From a virus, in IMG/VR virus record IMGVR_UViG_3300021962_000355, positions 1 through 33,950 of that record: a stretch of 33,950 nucleotides of DNA; one strand, given 5' to 3'. Positions within the stretch are counted from its first letter, which is position 1, and each line of letters opens with the position of its first letter. Below are positions 4,683 to 13,684 of the stretch, one piece after another. Below the pieces are notes generated by a model that did no database searches, was not told where the DNA came from, and saw nothing but the letters and a program-made list of their open reading frames with translations. The translations under genes and the position numbers were made by a program.

Positions 4683-7600
4683 ATGGCAACTAAAGTAAAA
4701 AGTTTATCCGCTCTTATTGATGGTCAGTTACCAGATTTTATCTCGTCTGAGTATCCTAAGTTTTCTGCGTTCATGCAGAAATACTATGAGCAACTTGAAT
4801 TGCCAGGTCAACCAATTGATTTAATATCAAACTTAACTAAGTATCGTGATGTTGATACTTATACCAATACTTTATTAAATCAACAAACCGTTTTAACTCA
4901 AAATATTACAGGAAGTTCAACAACTATTAATGTTGCAGATACTTCTTCTTTTCCAGAAGTAAATGGATATATCTTAATTGATGATGAGGTAATTTTTTAC
5001 AAAACAAAAACTGCTACATCGTTTTTAAATTGTTATCGTAACATAAGTTCTACTACTAAACTTGGTGATTTATATAATCCACTTGGATTTAAAAATATTC
5101 CAACTACTGAGTCTGGGGTTGGAGTTTCGCACTTAACTGGTTATAGTGTACTTAATATTAGTCATCTGTTTTTATATTCTTTAATCAAAAATTTTGAATC
5201 TGAATATCTATCATCTTTCCCAGAAACAGCATTAAAAACTTCAGCCGACAAGAGTTTGCTGATTAAGAATATCAAGAAATTTTATGCATCGAAAGGAACA
5301 GAATCTTCGATCAAATTTCTATTCAATTCATTGGTTCCAAGTGACGGTCCCAATGATCCTACAGTTTATTATCCAAAAGATTCTACCTATAAGTCGTCAA
5401 ACGGCGAGTGGGTTCACAACTATTCATTAAAAGCAAAAATCTTAGGCAATATTACAGATATTCGTTATCTGATTGGTGGAAGAATAGTACAACAAGAAGA
5501 TCAGAATGATTCTAGCGTAGGATATGCTTCGGCAGTTATCGATAATATCATTTCTATTGGTGAAGGGTATTATGAAATAATATTAGCGGAACAGAGCGTA
5601 GTAGGACAATTTTCTGTAATTTCAGAGACTTATTTAACTACAAATCTTTTATCAAATCAGACAACCAATAAAAGAATTAATGTTTATTCTACGACTGGAT
5701 GGAGAACTGGCACGGGAAGTTTAATTCTTGGAACAGAAGAAATAACTTATAAATCAAAAACAGTAAATCAATTTATTATTGACAGTAGAGGATCTACTCC
5801 TGGAACATATTCTGTCAATACTCCAGTTTATAAAAAATCCAATGTCAATCTAAATTATATTGACGAAAATAATCAAACTCAAAATAGATCTATTCTTGTA
5901 TTAGGAATACTTTACAATCTAAACCAAAATATTCCTACTCCATATTCAATATCGGGAGATACTATTCAAATTGCCGATTCTGGGTTTGATGCCAAGAATC
6001 CAATTATATTCAATAAAATTGCAAATTCTATTCGTTGGAGTTTGAATGAAACTAATGTATTCTCTTCGGTTAGTTCGTTATCTGATGTATTAGTTAATGT
6101 ATCTGCAATTTATGAAGATGACCAGTATTATTATATTGCATCATCTGGATATCCTAATCACACAATAGGAAAAAATGATTGGAATGTTACTCTACAAGAT
6201 CAGAAGAATTTAAAATTAATTAGAAAATACCCCACTAGAACTACCGAGATATACGAAACAACCACTAAAGATGTTGGTGTTCTTATAAATGGTGTTCCGA
6301 TTAGAGGAGTTAAAGATGATGAAACTATTACGTTTGGAGAAATAACAAAATTTATTGTAACTAATAAAGGAAGTGGATACTTAAATCCTCCAAAAGTTCT
6401 AGTTATTGATACTGCTGGCGTAAGTGGTGTTGCTGAAGGACGTGCTGTATTATCTGGCGATGTTGTAGATAGAATCGATGTTATAGAGGGCGGTGGAGGA
6501 TTTTTCCCTCCTGTTCCAACAATTGTAATTACTTCTGGAAGAAATGCTACTGCAGAACCAGTAATTACAAACGGTAGAGTAACTAGTATAAAGGTAACAA
6601 ATGGTGGAGAGTATTATACTACTCCTCCTAAGGTAATTATTAGTGATGCATCAGGGAAAGGAAGATTTGCTAATTTTACCGCTGTTATTTCTGATGATGG
6701 AGAACTTACTGGATTCATTAAAAATGATGAGGGAAAATTTTATGATCCAACATCAACTACAGTAACCATTCAATCAGTTGGTTCTGGAGCACAAGCAACT
6801 TCTTTTGTGCGAACATGGACCAGAAATAGATTTGAAAAATTAAAATTAAATTTAGATGATAGTTATGGTCATTATTTTTTAAATAATAATCCTTCATTAG
6901 GATATGGATATAACTATGTCGCAAATCCAAAAAGATTGAGAGTAGCAATTGGAGACAATTTAGATAATATAGGTAATGTTCCTAATACTTTAGTACATTC
7001 TCCTATTATTGGATTTGCTTATGATGGAAATCCCATCTATGGTCCATATGGATACCAAAATCCTGGAAATTCTACATCATCTGTTGTTAGAATGACTTCT
7101 AGTTATAAACTAAAAGTCTCTAGAACTGGAGGACCATCTACAACTGTATATTCTTTGGGATCTTTTGTAGAAGATTATGAATATGTGCATAGATCAGGAA
7201 GTTTAGATGAAAACAACGGAAGATTTTGCGTTACCCCAGATTATCCAGATGGGACATATGCATATTTCGTAACTATTCAAGCAGATAATACTCCAGTGTA
7301 TCCATATTTCTTGGGTAAAAATTATTATTCAATTCCAGTAGATTCAAATTATAATAAAACAATATCTCAAGATGATATACCACTTAATATTTCTAGATTA
7401 AGAACTTCTAGAACAAAAAACAATGGAGATGGTGTAGTTGCTTTTATTGAAGAAACTAAAACTGGATCTATTTCAAATATTGATGTAGTTTCTTCTCATA
7501 ATAGTTTTTCAGTTGATGGTGTAGTAGATGTAGATTACTCTGGAACAGGTGGATCTGATATTTTAGCGAAAATTTCTAGTGTAAAAGGAAAAGACGTAAA

Positions 7601-10600
7601 TTCTTTACTATCTTCATTTGGCATATACAAATTTTTTGATTATTTTAATGCAACTATCAATTCGCAATTAATTTCTACAGGGGTTACGAGTTATCCAGTC
7701 AATGTTAATTCATTAGGATTTTCTACAACTATTGATGCTAGAGATATTGTTGATTACACTCTAACTACTACAGATGTATTAATGCGTGATAATTCAATTG
7801 TTATTCTTTTACCTCCATCTTTAGATAAATGCGTTAAATTAACCACAGAATCTCCATGTTATTTGTATGATGGTGATATTATCACACAATCGGGAACATT
7901 AGCAACGGGTAGAGTTGTCGGTGACGTGGTTAATTCAAAAGATATTGTATTAAAAGAAGTTACCAAAAAATTTGAAAACATTAATTCAACTGCAACAAAT
8001 ACCGTATCATCTTCTATAGAAGTAATTAGTGTTGTAGTTGATAAAGTCTCTAGTTATAGTTTAGGTTCACAGATTTCACAAACAAATGGAAAACAAGCAA
8101 TAATTCTTTCTTCATCAAATAACAGAATTAATTTAGCATCTAATACATTTGAACTAAATGAACCTATTATATTTTCTTCTGCATTTTCTGGTCTCTTAAC
8201 TGACAAAATTTATTACGTAATTAATCCAACTCCAACAACTCTTCAAGTTTCTACCACTCCTAACGGCAATCCTGTATTGATATCTGATAACACTGCTCCT
8301 GGAGCAGTGATATTAAATCAAAAAGCTTTGGGTGTAGTTTTAGAGACAACAGAAGAAAAAAATACCTGTAAAATACGTGTATTACGCGGAAATTTTGAAG
8401 TTTCTTCTAATTATTTCTTAAAAACTAGTGATTTGAAAGATACGATTGGTAGTAAAATTGTACAGAAGAATCCTTTAAGTTATGATATAAAAGTATTAAC
8501 AAATACTGATAAAATTGCTATTTTAAAAACTAATCAAAATCATGGCGTATCAGTCGGTGATTTAATTAATGTTAATATAAGACCAGATGATACAAATACT
8601 ACTACCACAATCTATGTACGAAGACGAATTTATCAAAAAGTTAAGTTAAACACACCTACTTATAATAAAATATTAAGTGATACTGGTGTTGGTAGAGTTT
8701 TAGTACTCAATAGTGGTTCTGATTATGCATATGATGTAAATGGTAATGCAACATACACAAATGTTGAATTAATTTTTGCAGATCAAACTAAATGTCGAAA
8801 TGAGACTGGACAAATAACCAGTGATTTGACAAACGCTGTTATAGGAAATCCTGGAAATACAAATAATGCAAAAGCTACGATTAGAGTAACTAATGGATTA
8901 GTTACATCTATTCAAATTACATCTAAGGGAAGATTCTATACAAAAGGTGATCTTCTTACAGTATCACCTAATTCAATTTATAGAAATCCAACGTCATCTT
9001 CTACTAGAACATTAATAGTAGAAGTTGATCATGCTGGGTTTGCAAAATTAAATACCCAACTATTTTTAAATGAGGTAAATTCTGTATCTGTCAATGATTT
9101 TCTACAATTAGGAACTGAAATTCTTAAAGTAACATCTGTTAATAATGTAAATAACTCATTAAATGTACTAAGAGCCCAAGAAAATACGGTTGCTTCCGAT
9201 CATATTAACAATGAAATAGTAGAAGCATATTTACCAAAATATCTGTTCAATTTTAACTATCAACTAGGAAATACTCCTTCAGATCCATATATATCTTCTT
9301 ATGATCCAACAACTAAAGAATTAGAAGTAACATTTGATTCTGGAAGTACGTTAACTACTATTAATCCGTTATCTTCCTCAAGTTTCTTCTATGATCAAAA
9401 TACTCCTAGAAAAATAGTGGGAGTTGTTGATATTTTGCAATCCCCAACATATAAATTTGAATTTTCTTATGATAATATAAATTGGACTAAGAATCCAATC
9501 ACTCCTATACAAAAATATTACAAATATAAGTTTGACACTTCACATCCATCATTATCTGGGAGTTTTCTCGAATTTTCTCCCAGCGGAAATTATAACATAA
9601 TTACAACAGAAGTAGAAAAAAGTCCAATTATACCAGGATTTGCAAATTCTTTTACAACATTAAAAATTGGATTTGGTGCTAACATTACATCCAATACTTT
9701 TACAAATATAAAAGATACAGAATTTACAAATTATTATTATTTTGATAAAAACAATATTATTGATTCCGAAAAATCTTATTTAAAGATTATTGAAGATCCT
9801 TTACAAGGAGAGCATAAGATTGTATACACTACTCCCCGTGAAATGGTGTATGAAGTATCTAATTATCCTCAACACTCTGGATCTGGAGTTATTTCATATA
9901 CAACTACATCTTCTGGTGCAATTGGAGAAATAAATTCAATTAAAATAGTAAATTCTGGTAAAAATATGTCTAAACTACCAGTAGTAACTGGAGTTCAGCC
10001 GTCTTCTTCTACTGAATGTAAAGTTGATGTTGCTTGGAATGAAAATACTGGCAGTATTATTGGTATTTCCATAATTAATTCTGGATCGAATTATTCTAAC
10101 CCAAAAGCTATTTTAGTAAAAGGAGATGGGAGAAATTATGCATTTGACGTTAGAAAAAATGCTGATAATACTATTTCAGCAGTGGTGTTGTTGAACGGAG
10201 GAACAGGATTTACATCTAAACCAGAAATTAGAATTATAGAAACAGATGTTAAAGCATATTTTTCCAGTAAAGAAATAGGTGTTCCATCCAAAGTATCCAT
10301 AATAGATAACGGAAAAGGATTTAATAGTGATGTAACAACAAAAAGAAAGATTACTTCTAATAGAATTTTAATTCTTAAAGATTTCCCAGTAAACGCATTT
10401 TTTGAAAATGAAATTATAGAGCAATATGATGGATCCGCTAAAATTGCTACAGGATATGTTTCTAAGGAAGGATGGAAAGAAGGTAGTAACGTTCTTCGTC
10501 TGAATCGAGTAGAAGGAGAATTTAAAACTAATTTATCAATTGTTGGCAAAACTCAAAACAATACTGCTAATGTAGTTTCTTCTTTTGTTGGAGAATTTAA

Positions 10601-13600
10601 TTATGATGTTAAATCATACTTCGATAATATTGGTTACTATGCTTCTGATAGATCTAAGATTAGTTCTTCTTCTCAAAAATTAGCAGATTCTTATTTCTAT
10701 CAAGATTATTCATATGTTGTTAGATCAAGAACTCCTATTGATATTTGGAGAAGATTAATAAAATCTTCTACTCACCCTGCTGGATTCCAATTATTTGGCG
10801 AAGTTGCTATAGATTCGGTAGGTGTTGCTAAAATTAATAGCATACAACCAAAAATTGATCATGTTTCATCTATTCAACTCTGGGATCCTCAGAAAAATAA
10901 AATCACTGTTGAAAAATCTTATAGAACAGTTACCAATATAACGGTATCATCTAGTTTTGTTGATAAACAGAGAGGAAAAGGTTCATTATTTGTAAATACG
11001 TTTGATGATTCAGAAACTCAAAGTTATGAGTTTTATCTGACTCCAGAATTTAATGGTTATTTTGACTCAAACGGTAATAGAGCTGGAACAAAAGTATTCA
11101 CTATGAAAGTTATTGGAAGTAATAACAATCTGTTTATTCCTACTCAAGAAAATATTGTTATCACATTGGATGGTATAATTCAACAACCAGGAAAAGCATT
11201 TACAATTTCTGGTACACAAATCACATTTAATGAAGCTCCTTTAGGATATAGAAATTCTATTGGTCAATCAATATCTTCATCAACATATGTTGAAGGTGTT
11301 GATACACCGAAACAAAAATTTGTAGGAAGAGCATTACGATATAAAAATACCATAGTAAACTCTACTTACTTTAGAACTATATCAGATATTTCTTCTCAAT
11401 TTGATGGTGTAAAAAACACTTTTAATTTATTTAATTCTAGTAATAATTCAGATATTATATTAGAATCGGGTGATAATTTAATCGTAACTATAGATGGTGT
11501 TTTACAAAATCCTGGTATAACACCAACTTTTCCAGTTGATAGATCATATTATATCAAGAGATCTGTTACTCCAAATCAAATTGTTTTTACCGAACCTCCA
11601 AAATCTGGACAAACATTTGGTGCTTATTCTATCTCAAACTACGAATTAGCAGAAATTGATGATTCTTTTGTGAATGGATCTTTTTATGGTCCATTTATTA
11701 TGAGAAGGAGATCTAATAAAAAACCACTTGAAGTTTTTAATGATAATAATTTATTAGTTTTTGTAGATAGAATTTTACAAAAGAAAAATAGAAATTACAT
11801 TGTTCAAGGATCATCTATTACTTTTACTAATCCAATTATTTCTGGACAAAAAGTAGTTATATTGTATTTTTATGGTAGATCAGCTTCTACTAATATAACT
11901 GCATTCAATTATGAAGAAGATACTTATTTTAACTTAGTAAAAATTAATTTAAACTATGTACCACCATTAGCACAGTATGCGGATAGAATTGCATATCAAG
12001 GAAATAACATTCAAAATAATACTGCCATAGGAAAAGCAAAGGGAATATCATTAACTCCTACGGGATCTGTTTTACTTGTACAAGCACAGAATGCACAATT
12101 TGTAACTAATCAAAATATTACTATTGTAAATGGTTTATCTTCTGGTTTAGGAGATTTAGTTATTCCTTCGTCTGCAATTGTCGATATAAGTCCATTTGAA
12201 ACAGATGATGAAACTATTGGTATTTTGCAAAAAGATAATTCTGGTTGGTTAATTGGATCTTCTTTGAATAAAAAAATACCAAATTTTGTCGATATTGGAG
12301 ACCAAATTAGAATTGATGGCGAAACTAAGTACAGAACTATTCTTTCTCTTCCAGATAAAGTTTTAAAGACTCAATATAATACTAATTCTTCTATTGCTAA
12401 TAATTTCTTTGGAAAACTCACTGTTACTCCAAATGATGAAACGTATAAAGGAGAAGGATTAACAGTATTTGCAAAAATTGAAAATGGACAAATTACTTCT
12501 CTAGAATGGAATGATAGAAAATACAATCAATATGGATTTGGGAAATTACAACCTGGAGCATATGGGTATGAAAATGCTCCGAAGTTAGTTTTTGTACCAC
12601 AACCTTTACGAGATGAAGGTGGAAGCATTGTTGCTCCAGCTCAAGGTGGAGGTGCAGAAGGATTCGTTATTGTGAGTGGAGGAGAAGTGATTGATGTTGT
12701 TTTAACAAATCCTGGTAGTAATTATTTAACTTCTCCAAAAGTTTATGTTGCAAAAGGATATGATATTATCAAAAATCCTGAAAAGAGAGTTAATAGTAAA
12801 TTTGAAATAACGTTTTTCCCAAAAATTTCTACAACTATATTAATATCTTCTCTAGTTAATCTTGAATATGGATTTGCAGTTCACGAAGAACCATCTATTA
12901 TTAGTCCAACTGAATTACTGGCATCTTCTATTGTAATTACAACAGGAATTAATACTTTAAGTACTACTCCAAATATTGTAGATATTAAATATGATTCTGT
13001 CACGATCAAACAAGAATTGAATTTAACTACCACATTAAATTCAGTGGTATCTTTAACAAAAGATATTATTGTTAATGTTCATACATTATGGGATAATGTA
13101 AAAGAATCTACCATTAAAGAAGTACAGCAAGAAATAACTAAAACAGTTCCTGTAGGATTTACAGATTTTTATGCGGAAGAAGTAAATACTCCAATTTCAT
13201 ATGCTCCATTAACACTAGGTTCTACATTGAAAAAGTTTGAAAATGGAGCTTTTAATGATATGGGATTTGTAAATATGGGAGGAATATCTTTAGATCAATT
13301 TGAAAGAACATATGGAAATATAACAATTCAAGATTTTGAATTGAGACCAAATAGTGCTAAAGCAATAAATGAAGATACTTTAATGAATCTTGGATATGGA
13401 TCTACTAATGAATATGGCGCATATTTACAATTACCACTAACAACAACAAGCTCAATCATTTATATTTCAAATACCGACAGATTCCCATCATCAGGAAAAC
13501 TTTTGGTAGGTGATGAAATTGTAACTTATACTTCTAAACTATCCGATCGTTTTATTGGTGTTTCCAGAGGTCAGTATAATACTACAGCAAAAACACACGA

Positions 13601-13631
13601 TGCTGGAGATTATTTAAGAACTCTGAATTAG
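4683..13631 (+). CDS. Giant baseplate wedge-type protein in the gp7 position, with YHYH-like domain (2982 aa)
   Basis: It lies exactly between gp6 and gp8, where T4 has gp7 (1032 aa), but is nearly three times as long. Residues 1-65 ('LPDFISSEYPKFSAFMQKYYE', then 'LTKYRDVDTY') and about 185-235 ('LLIKNIKKFYASKGTESSIK', 'YYPKD') are the conserved core I recall from phage wedge proteins. Later parts are a chain of beta modules: 'DDEVIFY'-type modules at about residues 77-118, 325-380, 1455-1515 and 2920-2980; 'GSGY..PPKV'-type repeats at about 555-700, 1750-1880 and 2590-2700; a YHYH-like domain at about 772-885 ('GFAYDGNPIYGPYG'); and three 'DG.LQ.P'-type modules at about 2150-2400. It probably joins the wedge core to peripheral fibre-like decoration. 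gp7 identity rests on position and the N-terminal motifs, so no symbol is given. The frame is uninterrupted. It has only a weak ribosome binding site and is likely read from the gp25 or upstream promoter. Confidence 0.92.
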   Translation: MATKVKSLSALIDGQLPDFISSEYPKFSAFMQKYYEQLELPGQPIDLISNLTKYRDVDTYTNTLLNQQTVLTQNITGSSTTINVADTSSFPEVNGYILIDDEVIFYKTKTATSFLNCYRNISSTTKLGDLYNPLGFKNIPTTESGVGVSHLTGYSVLNISHLFLYSLIKNFESEYLSSFPETALKTSADKSLLIKNIKKFYASKGTESSIKFLFNSLVPSDGPNDPTVYYPKDSTYKSSNGEWVHNYSLKAKILGNITDIRYLIGGRIVQQEDQNDSSVGYASAVIDNIISIGEGYYEIILAEQSVVGQFSVISETYLTTNLLSNQTTNKRINVYSTTGWRTGTGSLILGTEEITYKSKTVNQFIIDSRGSTPGTYSVNTPVYKKSNVNLNYIDENNQTQNRSILVLGILYNLNQNIPTPYSISGDTIQIADSGFDAKNPIIFNKIANSIRWSLNETNVFSSVSSLSDVLVNVSAIYEDDQYYYIASSGYPNHTIGKNDWNVTLQDQKNLKLIRKYPTRTTEIYETTTKDVGVLINGVPIRGVKDDETITFGEITKFIVTNKGSGYLNPPKVLVIDTAGVSGVAEGRAVLSGDVVDRIDVIEGGGGFFPPVPTIVITSGRNATAEPVITNGRVTSIKVTNGGEYYTTPPKVIISDASGKGRFANFTAVISDDGELTGFIKNDEGKFYDPTSTTVTIQSVGSGAQATSFVRTWTRNRFEKLKLNLDDSYGHYFLNNNPSLGYGYNYVANPKRLRVAIGDNLDNIGNVPNTLVHSPIIGFAYDGNPIYGPYGYQNPGNSTSSVVRMTSSYKLKVSRTGGPSTTVYSLGSFVEDYEYVHRSGSLDENNGRFCVTPDYPDGTYAYFVTIQADNTPVYPYFLGKNYYSIPVDSNYNKTISQDDIPLNISRLRTSRTKNNGDGVVAFIEETKTGSISNIDVVSSHNSFSVDGVVDVDYSGTGGSDILAKISSVKGKDVNSLLSSFGIYKFFDYFNATINSQLISTGVTSYPVNVNSLGFSTTIDARDIVDYTLTTTDVLMRDNSIVILLPPSLDKCVKLTTESPCYLYDGDIITQSGTLATGRVVGDVVNSKDIVLKEVTKKFENINSTATNTVSSSIEVISVVVDKVSSYSLGSQISQTNGKQAIILSSSNNRINLASNTFELNEPIIFSSAFSGLLTDKIYYVINPTPTTLQVSTTPNGNPVLISDNTAPGAVILNQKALGVVLETTEEKNTCKIRVLRGNFEVSSNYFLKTSDLKDTIGSKIVQKNPLSYDIKVLTNTDKIAILKTNQNHGVSVGDLINVNIRPDDTNTTTTIYVRRRIYQKVKLNTPTYNKILSDTGVGRVLVLNSGSDYAYDVNGNATYTNVELIFADQTKCRNETGQITSDLTNAVIGNPGNTNNAKATIRVTNGLVTSIQITSKGRFYTKGDLLTVSPNSIYRNPTSSSTRTLIVEVDHAGFAKLNTQLFLNEVNSVSVNDFLQLGTEILKVTSVNNVNNSLNVLRAQENTVASDHINNEIVEAYLPKYLFNFNYQLGNTPSDPYISSYDPTTKELEVTFDSGSTLTTINPLSSSSFFYDQNTPRKIVGVVDILQSPTYKFEFSYDNINWTKNPITPIQKYYKYKFDTSHPSLSGSFLEFSPSGNYNIITTEVEKSPIIPGFANSFTTLKIGFGANITSNTFTNIKDTEFTNYYYFDKNNIIDSEKSYLKIIEDPLQGEHKIVYTTPREMVYEVSNYPQHSGSGVISYTTTSSGAIGEINSIKIVNSGKNMSKLPVVTGVQPSSSTECKVDVAWNENTGSIIGISIINSGSNYSNPKAILVKGDGRNYAFDVRKNADNTISAVVLLNGGTGFTSKPEIRIIETDVKAYFSSKEIGVPSKVSIIDNGKGFNSDVTTKRKITSNRILILKDFPVNAFFENEIIEQYDGSAKIATGYVSKEGWKEGSNVLRLNRVEGEFKTNLSIVGKTQNNTANVVSSFVGEFNYDVKSYFDNIGYYASDRSKISSSSQKLADSYFYQDYSYVVRSRTPIDIWRRLIKSSTHPAGFQLFGEVAIDSVGVAKINSIQPKIDHVSSIQLWDPQKNKITVEKSYRTVTNITVSSSFVDKQRGKGSLFVNTFDDSETQSYEFYLTPEFNGYFDSNGNRAGTKVFTMKVIGSNNNLFIPTQENIVITLDGIIQQPGKAFTISGTQITFNEAPLGYRNSIGQSISSSTYVEGVDTPKQKFVGRALRYKNTIVNSTYFRTISDISSQFDGVKNTFNLFNSSNNSDIILESGDNLIVTIDGVLQNPGITPTFPVDRSYYIKRSVTPNQIVFTEPPKSGQTFGAYSISNYELAEIDDSFVNGSFYGPFIMRRRSNKKPLEVFNDNNLLVFVDRILQKKNRNYIVQGSSITFTNPIISGQKVVILYFYGRSASTNITAFNYEEDTYFNLVKINLNYVPPLAQYADRIAYQGNNIQNNTAIGKAKGISLTPTGSVLLVQAQNAQFVTNQNITIVNGLSSGLGDLVIPSSAIVDISPFETDDETIGILQKDNSGWLIGSSLNKKIPNFVDIGDQIRIDGETKYRTILSLPDKVLKTQYNTNSSIANNFFGKLTVTPNDETYKGEGLTVFAKIENGQITSLEWNDRKYNQYGFGKLQPGAYGYENAPKLVFVPQPLRDEGGSIVAPAQGGGAEGFVIVSGGEVIDVVLTNPGSNYLTSPKVYVAKGYDIIKNPEKRVNSKFEITFFPKISTTILISSLVNLEYGFAVHEEPSIISPTELLASSIVITTGINTLSTTPNIVDIKYDSVTIKQELNLTTTLNSVVSLTKDIIVNVHTLWDNVKESTIKEVQQEITKTVPVGFTDFYAEEVNTPISYAPLTLGSTLKKFENGAFNDMGFVNMGGISLDQFERTYGNITIQDFELRPNSAKAINEDTLMNLGYGSTNEYGAYLQLPLTTTSSIIYISNTDRFPSSGKLLVGDEIVTYTSKLSDRFIGVSRGQYNTTAKTHDAGDYLRTLN
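11140..11880 (+). repeat. Three consecutive 'DG.LQ.P' fibre modules within the giant protein
   Basis: Three successive segments share the plan [I/L]V.[L/V]DG[I/V][I/L]Q, then an aromatic or Thr/Ile strand, then 'ITF..P..G': 'ITLDGIIQQPGKAF' with 'ITFNEAP' (about 11160-11240), 'VTIDGVLQNPG' with 'IVFTEPPKSG' (about 11480-11610), and 'VFVDRILQKKNRNY' with 'ITFTNPIISG' (about 11755-11850). This is a beta-repeat found in phage fibres. The third copy has lost the Gly after Asp. Confidence 0.7.
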
Positions 13632-13634
13632 AGG

Positions 13635-13648
13635 TATAAATATAAATA
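13635..13648 (+). promoter_or_regulatory. Two overlapping TATAAATA late promoters before gp8
   Basis: TATAAATA occurs at 13635-13642 and again at 13641-13648, sharing two bases, in the 53-nt gap before gp8. The ribosome binding site AGAGAGAAG follows at about 13670-13678. The doubled core gives two possible late starts 6 nt apart. Confidence 0.75.
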
Positions 13649-13684
13649 AGAATTACGAACCAATTAGCAAGAGAGAAGTTTTCA

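Noticed and set aside
10136-10549. 137-codon minus-strand frame inside the giant gp7-position gene
   Set aside because: The forward frame is continuous and modular here; the antisense frame has no start signals and only reflects codon bias.
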